From Dokdonella_A sp963775445 (GTDB lineage: Bacteria > Pseudomonadota > Gammaproteobacteria > Xanthomonadales > Rhodanobacteraceae): DNA of 64,000 bases. Positions 9,321 through 17,413 of the stretch are shown piece after piece. The notes beneath the pieces were generated by a model. The model was not told where the DNA came from and made no database searches. It saw only the letters and a program-made list of their open reading frames with translations. Location: NCBI GenBank assembly GCA_963775445.1, contig CAVZIT010000004.1, positions 2,066,861 to 2,130,860 on the forward strand. The letters run 5' to 3'. The first letter of the stretch is position 1. Each line of letters starts with the position of its first letter. Made by a program: the position numbers and the translations under genes.

Positions 9321-9854
9321 TCATTTCGCGACGGAAACGAGGGCCGGACGCAACAACCGATCGTTGAGCACGTAGCCCTTCTGCATTACGGCTATCACGT
9401 TGCCCGATGCGTGCTCGGGGCTTTCGATCATGGTCATGGCCTGATGCAGCTCTGGATCGAACCGCTGCCCGACAGGGTCGATGACTTTGAGGCCGTTGTT
9501 TTCGGTCACGCGCCGGAGTTCCCGCAACGTCAATTCCTGGCCGGCCCGCAGCGTCTGCGCGTCTGCGCCAGTCGCTTCGAGTCCACGCTCGAGGCTGTCG
9601 CAAACCGGAAGCAGGTCCGCCAGCAGTTTTTCGTTGGCGAAGCGGCGCGCGTACTCGAGATCACGGGCCAGGCGCTTGCGCTGATTGTCCAGCTCGGCGC
9701 GCTCACGCAACACCAGTTCACGCATCTCGGCCAGTTTTGCCTCGTGCTCGCCAAGCTGGCGCGACAGCTCATCGACATCCGCCACCACCTGATCGTCGGG
9801 ATCCGGACCGCGCGCCTCTTCGGCACCGGTCGGCGCCGGATTGGTGTTTTCCAT
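9321..9854 (-). CDS. grpE: Nucleotide exchange factor GrpE
   Basis: The 177-residue product promotes ADP release from DnaK. It has an acidic, disordered N-terminus, a long alpha-helical stretch (ELSRQLGEHEAKLAEMRELV) and the conserved C-terminal beta domain (FDPELHQAMT, GYVLNDRLLRPALVSVAK). The ATG at 9854 is chosen over the longer frame beginning at 9911 because a GGAGAG ribosome site precedes it. It is the second gene of hrcA-grpE-dnaK-dnaJ. Confidence 0.96.
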   Translation of the reverse strand: MENTNPAPTGAEEARGPDPDDQVVADVDELSRQLGEHEAKLAEMRELVLRERAELDNQRKRLARDLEYARRFANEKLLADLLPVCDSLERGLEATGADAQTLRAGQELTLRELRRVTENNGLKVIDPVGQRFDPELHQAMTMIESPEHASGNVIAVMQKGYVLNDRLLRPALVSVAK

Positions 9855-10011
9855 CGCTCTCTCCACAGTTGAATTTTTCCAGCTTGCAAACGCCCGCGTG
9901 ACGCCGCTCACCGCTGGTGCGGCGCTCGCGAATCCAACGCGCCCTCAGATCGTTCACAACGAGCGCCGACGCCCGCGATGCCAGCCCGCAACAGCGCAGC
10001 AATGGGGGCAA

Positions 10012-11055
10012 CTAGGCGCGGTTCAAGGCGAGCGAAATGATCTGGGCGGTCGCCTGCACCACCGGGATGATCTTGTCGTAGGCCATCCGCGTCGGGCCGA
10101 TCACGCCGAGAACGCCGAGCGCCCGGCCACCTGCGCCGTAGGATGCCGTGATCAGCGAGCAACCCTCGAGTGCAGGGAATTCCGATTCCTCGCCGATGAA
10201 CAGTCGCACACCCTCCGCGCGGGCGCAACGCTCGAGCAACGCCAGCAAATCGCGCTTGCGCTGGAACGCATCGAACAGATCGCGCAAACGATCCATGTCC
10301 GCGAGTTCGTGGACTCCCATCAGGTTGGTCTGGCCGGCCACCAGCATGTCGTTGTCGGGCGATGCCTCGAAAGCGTGCTGGGCCACCTCGACGGCCACGG
10401 CCATGAGACGATTGAGTCGCTTGCTCTCGTCGCGCATTTCGCGCAAGAGTCGATTGCGGATCTCGTCGAGCTTCAAACCGGCAAAATGTTCGTTGAGGTA
10501 ATTGGCGATCTGTTCCAGCTCGCCCGCGCCATAAGCGCGCTGAGTCGCTATGACGCGGTTCTGGACCTGCCCATCCGTGAAGACCAGGATCACCAGCAGC
10601 CGGTTGCCGTCGAGCGCGACGAAATCGATGTGACGGAACGGCAGCTCCTCGCGTTTGGGTACGCTGACCACGCCGACGAAACGACTCATCTGCGACAACA
10701 ACGCACTCGCGCTGGTCAGCAACTCTCCCGTTCCGGCGTCGGCCGGCAACTCCCGGCGCAACTGCTCGATCTGGATTTCCTTGAGCGGCTCGATCTCGAG
10801 CAGGCTGTCGACGAAAACCCGATAACCCTGTGCGGTCGGGACGCGACCGGCCGACGTATGCGGGGCCGAGACCAGACCGAATTCCTCAAGATCGGCCATG
10901 ATGTTGCGGATAGTCGCCGGGCTCACATCCAGCCCCGAGTAGCGCGCCAAGGTGCGCGAGCCCACGGGCTGCCCCTCGGCAATGTAGCGGGCGATCAGCG
11001 ATCGCAGCAGTTGCCTGGCGCGGGCATCGAGACCATCTGGGGAGGTTCTGCTCAT
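10012..11055 (-). CDS. hrcA: Heat-inducible transcription repressor HrcA
   Basis: This 347-residue repressor controls class I heat-shock genes by binding CIRCE operators. The N-terminal winged helix is recognisable (QPVGSRTLARYSGLDVSPATIRNIM in two parts, then LVSAPHTSAGRVPTAQGYRVFVD). The C-terminus ends with GPTRMAYDKIIPVVQATAQ, typical of the family. The same frame runs open far upstream through recN, but that part is antisense shadow. The ATG at 11055 gives the usual family length. No CIRCE inverted repeat is visible in the region between this gene and recN, so its targets probably lie elsewhere, for example at groESL. Confidence 0.96.
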   Translation of the reverse strand: MSRTSPDGLDARARQLLRSLIARYIAEGQPVGSRTLARYSGLDVSPATIRNIMADLEEFGLVSAPHTSAGRVPTAQGYRVFVDSLLEIEPLKEIQIEQLRRELPADAGTGELLTSASALLSQMSRFVGVVSVPKREELPFRHIDFVALDGNRLLVILVFTDGQVQNRVIATQRAYGAGELEQIANYLNEHFAGLKLDEIRNRLLREMRDESKRLNRLMAVAVEVAQHAFEASPDNDMLVAGQTNLMGVHELADMDRLRDLFDAFQRKRDLLALLERCARAEGVRLFIGEESEFPALEGCSLITASYGAGGRALGVLGVIGPTRMAYDKIIPVVQATAQIISLALNRA

Positions 11056-11178
11056 GCGGATTTCCCGGCGCGCCGGCGCCAACTCCACGCGGAAGCTAGC
11101 AAGCGGCCCCGCGTCAATCAATAGCGTCACGCCAACGCCGGGTGATAATCGGTGCGTCGGCGAATTCGTACACCGACA

Positions 11179-11205
11179 TGATGGGGGCAACGCCACCGCA
11201 TGCAA
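11179..11205 (-). promoter_or_regulatory. Possible sigma-32-like promoter ahead of hrcA operon
   Basis: On the minus strand a TTGCAT box is followed after 13 nt by CCCCATCA, close to the sigma-32 consensus (CTTGAA and CCCCATNT with 13-14 nt spacing). It lies about 125 nt upstream of the hrcA start. The -35 box is weak, so this is only a candidate. Confidence 0.25.
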
Positions 11206-11259
11206 CGGTCTTCTGGTACTTTCGCGCCGGTCAGGGCGCATTGAATAGCTGCGAGTGCA

Positions 11260-12936
11260 ATGCTGGAATCTCTTTACGTCAAGGACTTCGCAATTGTCGG
11301 CGAGGCCGAAATCGCCTTTGCGCCGGGGCTGACCGTGGTCAGCGGCGAAACCGGCGCGGGCAAGTCGTTGCTGGTAGATGCGTTGCTGCTTCTTACCGGC
11401 GCGCGCGGCGATGCCGCCGTGGTACGGCAAGGCAACGAACGCGCCGAATTGTCGGCCGAATTCACTCTTGGCGACGACTCCGAGCTGCGAGCCTGGCTCA
11501 TCGAAAACGACCTGCAGGACGACGAGGGTGCCTGCCAATTGCGCCGTGTGATTCGCGCAGAAGGCAACTCGCGCGCCTGGATCAACGGGCATCCCGTTCC
11601 GCTCGCGCAGTTGAAGGCGCTGGGCGAACGCCTGATCGAAATTCATGGCCAGAACGAGCACCAGTCGTTGCTCGATCGCGCGCGGCAACTCGCGTTGCTC
11701 GACGCGTTCGGCAACCACGATGCCGCGCTTGCGGACCTCGCGCAACTCGTCCGCGACTGGCGTCTGGCGGGAAAACGCATCGAGGAATTGTCGCGCGGCG
11801 AAAACCACGCCGAGCGCATCGATTGGCTGGCCCATCAGCTCGACGAGCTCGATCGCCACGTGCTCGATCCGGAAGCGCTCGATGCGCTCGACGCAGAGCA
11901 CCGCCGTCTCGCCAACGCCGGCCAGTTGCTGCAGGGCTGTGCCGGAGCTGCCGACCTTCTCGACGGAGAGAGTGAATACGCGCTGCTGGCCGGTGTGGTG
12001 CGCGCGCATGCGGAAATCGGGCGCCTCGGTGCAATCGACGAGCGACTCTCGGAAGTTCGCGATTTGCTCGACAGCGCGCAGATCCAGATCGGCGAAGCTG
12101 TCGCAGCGCTTTCGCGCTATCAGGCTGAGATCGATCTTGATCCGCAGCGGCTCGCCGAAATCGACGCTCAACTGGCGAAACTGCACGAGCTTTCGCGCAA
12201 GCATCGCGTTCCGATTGGCCAACTCAAGAGTGTCGCGAGCGGCCTGCGCGATGAAATGGACGCGTTGCGCGGCGCCGGCGCCAGCATCGCGCGACTCGAA
12301 ACCGAACGCTCGCGCCTGCTCAGCGCCTACACCACCGCGGCAAGAAAACTGGGGCAATCACGTGCGGCGGCTGCCGGACGCCTGAGTCGCGAAGTCACCG
12401 GCCTGATGGGCGAGCTCGGCATGCCCGGCGGCAGCCTCGAGGTGCGCCTCGATCCCCGCGCATCCGACGAACCGGGCGAGAGCGGTTCGGAACGTTGCGA
12501 ATTCCTCGTCAGCGCGAATCCGGGACAGACGCCTCGCGAATTGCGCAAGGTCGCCTCTGGCGGAGAGCTCTCGCGCATCAGCCTCGCGATCGAGGTGGCC
12601 GCGCTCGGCGTGGACACGACCGCGACGATGGTATTCGACGAAGTCGATGCCGGCATCGGCGGCGCAGTGGCCGAAGTGGTCGGGCAGAAACTGCGCAGGC
12701 TCGCCGGCGGACGTCAGGTCCTGTGCGTGACCCATTTGCCGCAGGTCGCTGCACAAGGCCATCAGCATCTAAGGGTCAGCAAATCGAACGTCGACGGTGC
12801 CACCGATATCGAGGTGGAGAATCTGCGCGACTCGGCACGACGCGACGAGATCGCACGCATGCTCGGCGGCATAGAAATCGCGCGCGAGGCACGCGCCCAC
12901 GCACGCCAGATGCTCGACAGCGCGCAAAAATCCTGA
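11260..12936 (+). CDS. recN: DNA repair protein RecN
   Basis: This 558-residue SMC-like ATPase acts in double-strand break repair. The N-terminus has Walker A (VVSGETGAGKSLLVDAL) and the RecN-typical opening MLESLYVKDFAIV. Long coiled-coil arms occupy the middle. The C-terminal head carries the signature VASGGELSRISLAIEV, Walker B MVFDEVDAGIGG and the VTHLPQVAAQGHQHL segment. It is transcribed divergently from hrcA, as in other xanthomonads. No obvious LexA box was seen in the 204-bp gap. It converges with fur. Confidence 0.97.
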   Translation: MLESLYVKDFAIVGEAEIAFAPGLTVVSGETGAGKSLLVDALLLLTGARGDAAVVRQGNERAELSAEFTLGDDSELRAWLIENDLQDDEGACQLRRVIRAEGNSRAWINGHPVPLAQLKALGERLIEIHGQNEHQSLLDRARQLALLDAFGNHDAALADLAQLVRDWRLAGKRIEELSRGENHAERIDWLAHQLDELDRHVLDPEALDALDAEHRRLANAGQLLQGCAGAADLLDGESEYALLAGVVRAHAEIGRLGAIDERLSEVRDLLDSAQIQIGEAVAALSRYQAEIDLDPQRLAEIDAQLAKLHELSRKHRVPIGQLKSVASGLRDEMDALRGAGASIARLETERSRLLSAYTTAARKLGQSRAAAAGRLSREVTGLMGELGMPGGSLEVRLDPRASDEPGESGSERCEFLVSANPGQTPRELRKVASGGELSRISLAIEVAALGVDTTATMVFDEVDAGIGGAVAEVVGQKLRRLAGGRQVLCVTHLPQVAAQGHQHLRVSKSNVDGATDIEVENLRDSARRDEIARMLGGIEIAREARAHARQMLDSAQKS

Positions 12937-12970
12937 CGGATGCAGTTCTTCCGACCGGCGTGACCGGGCG

Positions 12971-13378
12971 TTATTTCTTGCGTTTGGAGCGCACGTAAAG
13001 AACGAGGCTGTGATCCTCGATGTCGTAGCCGTGCTTGTCGGCGATTTCCCGCTGCAGGCGCTCGATTTCCTCGTTGCTGAACTCGATGACCTTGCCGGTA
13101 TCGATATCGACCATGTGGTCGTGATGCTTGCCGCGATCGAGCTCGTAAACCGCCTGCCCGCCCTCGAAATTGTGCTTGAGCACGAGACCCGCGCTTTCGA
13201 ACTGGGTGAGAACGCGATAGACCGTCGCGAGCCCGATATCGTCCTGATGTTCCAGCAGACGGCGATATATATCCTCTGCGCTCAGATGCTTGCCATCGTA
13301 GGCCTCGAGGATTTCAAGTATGCGAATGCGCGGGTGGGTGACCTTGAGCCCGGCCTTGCGCAGATCGGTCGTTTCCAT
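12971..13378 (-). CDS. fur: Ferric uptake regulator Fur
   Basis: This 135-residue iron-responsive repressor has the winged helix with the recognition segment GLATVYRVLTQFE and the metal-binding stretch GKHHDHMVDIDTGKVIEF. The protein contains no cysteine at all, so the structural-zinc CxxC pair of E. coli Fur is absent. The metal-site histidines and acidic residues remain. It lies opposite bamE across an 83-bp divergent region, the same arrangement as Xanthomonas fur-omlA. Autoregulation is likely from family behaviour but was not shown. Confidence 0.96.
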   Translation of the reverse strand: METTDLRKAGLKVTHPRIRILEILEAYDGKHLSAEDIYRRLLEHQDDIGLATVYRVLTQFESAGLVLKHNFEGGQAVYELDRGKHHDHMVDIDTGKVIEFSNEEIERLQREIADKHGYDIEDHSLVLYVRSKRKK

Positions 13379-13461
13379 GATGGTTTGCTGGCGATCTTCG
13401 CGTCATGCGTGCGTCGGGGCTAGTGTATCATTCGCGCCTTTCCGGACCGGATCCACCACGC

Positions 13462-13875
13462 ATGCGCTTTCGCTGTCTTGCCGTTCTGACGCTGAGTACT
13501 GCGGTACTGGGCGGTTGCGGCGTGATTTACAAACTCGATGTCCAACAGGGCAACCTGTTCGACAAGGCCAGCGTCGATTCGCTCAAGCCGGGCATGACCA
13601 AGCATCAGGTAACGCTGATCATGGGCTCACCGTCGATCATCAGCCCGTTCGACCAGAATCGCTGGGACTATGTTTCGACTATCCGTCGCGGCCGCAACCA
13701 GATGGCGTCCAAGGATCTGACGCTGTATTTCAAGGACGATGCGCTCGCCAAGATCGAGGGCGACTATTTCCCGGTCGACCCCGATCAGCTGATCAAGGAT
13801 GCGCGCAAATACAAGCGCGATTACCCGGACGAAAAGCGCCCCGACGAGAAGAAGAAGCAGGGTCAGGGCGGCTGA
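13462..13875 (+). CDS. bamE: Outer membrane assembly lipoprotein BamE (OmlA/SmpA)
   Basis: This 137-residue lipoprotein subunit of the BAM complex helps insert beta-barrel proteins in the outer membrane. The signal peptide ends in the lipobox VLGGC (Cys19). The BamE core follows: YKLDVQQGNLFD, LKPGMTKHQVTLIMGSP and FDQNRWDYV. The tail is rich in Lys, Asp and Glu. ATG 13462 is chosen because it directly precedes the signal peptide. The longer frame from 13405 runs through the fur promoter region. The 3' end overlaps the convergent rnfH gene by 13 nt. Confidence 0.94.
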   Translation: MRFRCLAVLTLSTAVLGGCGVIYKLDVQQGNLFDKASVDSLKPGMTKHQVTLIMGSPSIISPFDQNRWDYVSTIRRGRNQMASKDLTLYFKDDALAKIEGDYFPVDPDQLIKDARKYKRDYPDEKRPDEKKKQGQGG

Positions 13876-14228
13876 TCTTCGCGACCCGCGCGATTCTCCC
13901 CGGCCTCTTCGTCGACTGCCGCTTTCGCGCGCGCGACTTTTCGGGCACGCAGGCGGCGCGCTTCCTTCGGATCGACCTTGAGCGGGCGATACGCCTCGAC
14001 GCGATCGCCGTCGCGCAAGATCGACTGCAGCGTCGCGGGTTTCGACCAGATTCCGAAACTCAGATCGGCGCAGGCAGTTCCAAATTCCAGAGTCAGTCCG
14101 GAAATCGCGAGCGCCTGCGCAACGGTCGAATCGGGCGGCAATTCGATTCGCCGCAGGAATTGGCGCTCCGGCTCCGCGTAGGCAACCTCCACCACGATGA
14201 AGCCGCCGCGGCGCGCTTCATGCGCCAT
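13863..14228 (-). CDS. rnfH: RnfH family ubiquitin-like protein (RatB)
   Basis: The 121-residue product begins MAHEARRGGFIVVEVAYAEP and has the RnfH-family features VEVAYA, LRRIELPPDSTV, GIWSKPATL and LRDGDRVEAYRPLKVDPKEARR. RnfH is a small beta-grasp protein of uncertain function. It is found downstream of ratA in many gammaproteobacteria, as here with an 11-nt overlap. The tail is extended and charged. The frame is open upstream to 14390, but that part runs antisense to nothing recognisable and overlaps ratA. Confidence 0.9.
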   Translation of the reverse strand: MAHEARRGGFIVVEVAYAEPERQFLRRIELPPDSTVAQALAISGLTLEFGTACADLSFGIWSKPATLQSILRDGDRVEAYRPLKVDPKEARRLRARKVARAKAAVDEEAGENRAGREDQPP

Positions 14229-14664
14229 GCGCCGCACCGTAAACGCGATCGGCGACCCGGCAGAAATCATCGACCATTCGATTGCCGAGATTCTGGAAGC
14301 CCAGACGCAGCACCATGCCGCCAAAACGACCGGCGTACTCGAAATCGAGTTCAAGCGCGATTCGGCAACCCGCTTCGCCGAGCGCGGCAAATGTCCAGTC
14401 GCCGTGGAGACGACGGAACGGACCGTCGACCAGATCGAGTTGCAGCCGTTCGGGGGGATTCATGGTGTTGCGCGTGGTAAAGCTCTGCACGATTCCGGCG
14501 AAGCGCAAATCCAGGCGCGCCGTGAGGCTGTCCGCCTCGCGCGAAACAACCTCGGCGTTCGCGCACCACGTGAAGCGGGTCGGGTATGCTTCGACGTCGT
14601 TGACGAGATCGAACATCTGTTGCGGCGCATGACGCACCACGGCGCTGCGGCGGATCTGGATCAC
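14218..14664 (-). CDS. ratA: RatA / Coq10-like START-domain protein
   Basis: This 148-residue SRPBCC-fold protein carries the family motifs VNDVEAYPTRFTWC, FTTRNTMNPPERLQLDLVDGPFRRLHGDW and VDDFCRVADRVYG. E. coli RatA was described as an inhibitor of 70S assembly, while homologues bind ubiquinone like Coq10. Which role applies here is not decidable. It overlaps rnfH and is divergent from smpB with an 80-bp gap, the standard smpB-ratA-rnfH neighbourhood. Confidence 0.93.
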   Translation of the reverse strand: MIQIRRSAVVRHAPQQMFDLVNDVEAYPTRFTWCANAEVVSREADSLTARLDLRFAGIVQSFTTRNTMNPPERLQLDLVDGPFRRLHGDWTFAALGEAGCRIALELDFEYAGRFGGMVLRLGFQNLGNRMVDDFCRVADRVYGAAHGA

Positions 14665-14744
14665 GTTGGGCCCGGCACCGGGTTTGCGGTAGTCATGCGG
14701 TCGGCCCCAATCGTAGCCGACATCCTCGAATCCGATAAGGCCAC

Positions 14745-15236
14745 ATGAGCAAGCAGAAAGGCAAGGACAAGAAAGGTTCGGGCACGATTGCGCTCAACAA
14801 GCGCGCGCGCCACGAATACCATATCGACGAGCGCTTCGAGGCCGGCATCGCGTTGCTCGGTTGGGAAGTCAAGAGCCTGCGCGCGGGTCGCGTGAATCTC
14901 AGCGAGGCGTATGCGGTCGTCAAGTCGGGTGAAATCTACCTGTTCGGCGCGTCTTTTCCGCCGTTGCTTTCGGCGTCGACCCACGTCGTCGCCGAGGACC
15001 GGCGCACGCGCAAACTGCTGCTGCATCGCGAGGAGATCGATCGCCTCGTCGGCGCGGTCGAGCGCAAGGGCTTCACGCTGGTGCCGCTCGCGATGTACTG
15101 GAAAGCCAATCGCGCCAAGGTCGAGATCGGTCTCGCGCGCGGCAAGCAGACCCACGACAAGCGCGATGCCGAAAAGGAGCGCGACTGGAGCCGCGAGAAG
15201 CAGCGCACGTTGCGCGCCAAAAATCCGCAGGCGTGA
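14745..15236 (+). CDS. smpB: SsrA-binding protein SmpB
   Basis: This 163-residue partner of tmRNA acts in trans-translation rescue of stalled ribosomes. Family stretches include NKRARHEYHIDERFEAGI, LLGWEVKSLRAGRVNLSEAY, RKLLLHREEIDRL, and a basic C-terminal tail (KRDAEKERDWSREK) that enters the decoding centre. The tmRNA gene ssrA lies 240 bp downstream on the same strand. Confidence 0.97.
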   Translation: MSKQKGKDKKGSGTIALNKRARHEYHIDERFEAGIALLGWEVKSLRAGRVNLSEAYAVVKSGEIYLFGASFPPLLSASTHVVAEDRRTRKLLLHREEIDRLVGAVERKGFTLVPLAMYWKANRAKVEIGLARGKQTHDKRDAEKERDWSREKQRTLRAKNPQA

Positions 15237-15335
15237 CAAGGTGACTTTGCGCATGGGCTTTCGCGGAGTTTGCCCGCGCGCCACTCGATCATCCTGCAAG
15301 GATTCCTCTTGATCGGCCTGCAAACAGTGAGAAGT

Positions 15336-15373
15336 CCCGTTCGCCCTGAGCGTAGCGCAGCGAAGTCGAAGGG
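15336..15373. repeat. Dispersed REP-like element, copy 1
   Basis: The segment contains CGTTCGCCCTGAGCG followed by TAGCGCAGCGAAGTCGAAGGG. Related pieces occur at 27711-27761 and 28543-28616, each in intergenic DNA. This short repeat type is scattered through many proteobacterial genomes. Its role here is unknown. Confidence 0.6.
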
Positions 15374-15476
15374 TGATTGCGCCACGACTGTTTGTGAGCC
15401 GAATAAATTGGCGCGCGGTCAAGCGCTTCTGCCCCGCTTGTATTCTGCCGCTCGGACCACCATCATTCCTTTCCCC

Positions 15477-15831
15477 GGGGGCGATCGGCTTCGACGGGGG
15501 TTGCGCAATCACTTGGAGCATGCCGAGGGGGTCGCTTTCCTCGTTAAACCAGCGGCAAAAAACTCAGACGCCAACGACGACGTCTACGCTCTGGCCGCTT
15601 AAGGCCTAAGCCCCGAACCGACATGTGTCCGTGCTAGTCGGTGTAGGGTCATTATCACGGGATCGCTGCCGGTTGCCGCTTGTCGGCCGGCGGTCAACCC
15701 AAAACAAGCTGGTCCTGCGGTGTGCCTTGCACGCCGTGTTGCCGCAGGACGAGACCAAACGGCGCGCTAAGCATGTAGCGCCGAGGATGTAGCACCTTCG
15801 GACGGGGGTTCGATTCCCCCCGCCTCCACCA
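15477..15831 (+). ncRNA. ssrA: Transfer-messenger RNA (tmRNA)
   Basis: This is a one-piece tmRNA of 355 nt. The 5' end GGGGGCGATCGGCTTCGACG pairs with the 3' end CGCCTCC before the encoded ACCA. The tRNA-like part includes GACGGGGGTTCGATTCCCCC (T arm). The resume region encodes a peptide tag ending in ALAA followed by TAA. Pseudoknot-forming GC-rich segments follow the tag frame. It rescues stalled ribosomes together with SmpB, encoded just upstream. The ends are inferred from acceptor-stem pairing. Confidence 0.95.
15570..15602 (+). other. tmRNA proteolysis tag frame (ANDDVYALAA-stop)
   Basis: Starting at a GCC resume codon, the frame reads ANDDVYALAA and then TAA. This resembles the E. coli tag ANDENYALAA, and the ALAA end is the degron recognised by ClpXP. 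The resume codon is assigned by alignment to known tmRNAs. An upstream in-frame GCA would give a longer tag but fits the family less well. Confidence 0.75.
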
Positions 15832-15857
15832 ATTCAAAGACCGATGCAGTTCCACAC

Positions 15858-15893
15858 AGGCCGGCATTCCCCACAAGGGTTCCGGCCTTTTTC
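15858..15893 (+). terminator. Rho-independent terminator of ssrA
   Basis: A stem AGGCCGG / CCGGCCT with an 18-nt loop is followed directly by a run of T residues, 27 nt after the tmRNA CCA end. Confidence 0.75.
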
Positions 15894-15937
15894 TTGTCTC
15901 GACCAAGCGTCGAACTCGGTCACTCGACGAAGAACCG

Positions 15938-16102
15938 TCAGCAGACGGTCGAGCGCATGGCTTCGACGATGCGTTGGGTTTCGACGCTGACACGGGCGAC
16001 TCGCGCCAGCAGGTCGATGACCTTGTCCTTTGGTAGTCGGCAAAACGATAGGCGCAATCTCGACAGCTCGGCAAGGTAGTTCTGGATCAGCACTCTGGAC
16101 AT
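15938..16102 (-). pseudogene. 54-codon remnant resembling the start of a restriction-modification protein
   Basis: A short minus-strand frame starts 12 nt after the Fic gene stop and reads MSRVLIQNYLAELSRLR, then KDKVIDLLARVARVSVETQR. From memory, the opening resembles the N-terminus of type ISP / type I restriction-modification polypeptides (MSxxLIQNYLADL). The second half looks like a different part of such a protein. This would fit a large internal deletion that joined the two ends. Family assignment is tentative. An alternative is a small intact gene co-transcribed with fic. Confidence 0.35.
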
Positions 16103-16114
16103 GGTGGCCTGCTC

Positions 16115-17275
16115 TCAGTCACTTTCTTTCTGGGCCGACGGCATCTCGATGGCCTTCAATACGCCGTGCGCGAGGTACTGCCTGCCCCAGGTGCGGCCGG
16201 TGGTTTCCCGGATGTAGCCGGCGCGTTCGAGTTCCGCAAGCGACTTGCGCGCGGTCGGGTCGGTGACGCCGAGCAGTTTCTTCACACGCGCGACGTTGAT
16301 GTTCGGATTGACGAACAGATCGTCGATCAGCGCAAGCGCCTTGGGTGAATCGGCAAGCTTGCGCCGCATCGTCTCGCGCAGGTCCATCAGCTCGCGCGCT
16401 TGTCTTGCCGCGCGCACGGCACTCCAACGCACGCCTTCGAGAAAGTAATGCAGCCATGCGTTCCACTCAGCATGCGTGCGCACGCGTTGCAGGTGTTCGT
16501 AGTACGGCCGCCGATGCCGTTCGATGAACTCCGACAAATACAGCAATGGTTGCGTGAGCCGATCGCGCTCGATCAGGAACAGTGTGATCAGCAGACGGCC
16601 CACGCGACCGTTGCCGTCGAGAAACGGATGGATCGCCTCGAACTGCTCGTGCATCAACGCGCATTGAATGAGATCGGGCAATTTGTCGCGCCGGTGCAAA
16701 AACTTTTCCCACTCTCCCAACACTTCCTTCATTTGCGTGACGGGCGGAGGCACGTAGGACGCACTGGCGGGCGTGCTGCCGCTTGGGCCGATCCAGTTCT
16801 GGCTGCGCCGGAATTGGCCTGGCGTGGCTCGATCACCTCGCACACCGTGCATCAGCTTGCCGTGCAGCTCGCGTACCAGGCGCAGCGACAGCGGCAGGGT
16901 TGCGAGCCGCTCAATGCCGTATTCGAGCGCGGTGACGTAGTTGCGTACTTCCCGCACGTCACTTGGCGCTGCGCGCGGTGTCTGGCCGGCCTCTTCGGCC
17001 AGCAGGTCGGCGAGGCTCGCCTGCGTACCCTCGATACGCGAAGACAGCACCGCTTCACGGCGCAGGTAGGGCGCTATCAACAGGTGCGGATTCGGCAGCA
17101 CCCGTCCGAGGCCGGAAAGTTCACTCAGGGCTGCATCCGCGCGCGACAATGCGCGGACCAGATCCGTGTCGTACTCGAGACGGGGAGGCAGCGGCGCAGG
17201 CACGAAAGCGGCGTAGCCTTGCGCCGTTTGCACGACGCGCCCTGCTTCAGGCGCATGGAAATCCCTCGCGTCCAT
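16115..17275 (-). CDS. Fic domain protein (class II-type AMPylator)
   Basis: This 386-residue protein transfers AMP or a related group to target proteins, going by its family. The catalytic loop HPFLDGNGRVGR is intact, with the essential His. An N-terminal inhibitory helix motif SSRIEGTQ matches the (S/T)xxxE(G/N) class II pattern, so the enzyme is probably auto-inhibited. A winged-helix-like C-terminus (VARVKKLLGVTDPTARKSLAELERAGYI) could bind DNA. The gene lies 283 bp behind ssrA with a restriction-like remnant after it. Such Fic genes are common in restriction islands. The target is unknown. Confidence 0.92.
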   Translation of the reverse strand: MDARDFHAPEAGRVVQTAQGYAAFVPAPLPPRLEYDTDLVRALSRADAALSELSGLGRVLPNPHLLIAPYLRREAVLSSRIEGTQASLADLLAEEAGQTPRAAPSDVREVRNYVTALEYGIERLATLPLSLRLVRELHGKLMHGVRGDRATPGQFRRSQNWIGPSGSTPASASYVPPPVTQMKEVLGEWEKFLHRRDKLPDLIQCALMHEQFEAIHPFLDGNGRVGRLLITLFLIERDRLTQPLLYLSEFIERHRRPYYEHLQRVRTHAEWNAWLHYFLEGVRWSAVRAARQARELMDLRETMRRKLADSPKALALIDDLFVNPNINVARVKKLLGVTDPTARKSLAELERAGYIRETTGRTWGRQYLAHGVLKAIEMPSAQKESD

Positions 17276-17413
17276 GCCATCATCGCTTTGAAAGGACCGT
17301 TGCGGAATCTAGCGCTCTTTGAAAGAAATCGCAATATATTTTTCAATGCTGGCGGGACAATGAAAGGGGCTTTGGCGATTCTTTCTTCTTGCGCGCACCC
17401 CGCCGGACCTCGC

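Noticed and set aside
11056..11259. Possible CIRCE operator between hrcA and recN
   Set aside because: No TTAGCACTC-N9-GAGTGCTAA-like inverted repeat is present.
10012..12357. 781-codon minus-strand open frame
   Set aside because: Only the part from 11055 down is HrcA. The upstream 430 codons are antisense to recN and have no protein-like composition.
15694..16074. 126-codon minus-strand frame behind ssrA
   Set aside because: It runs through the antisense of tmRNA and its terminator and has no family-like content.
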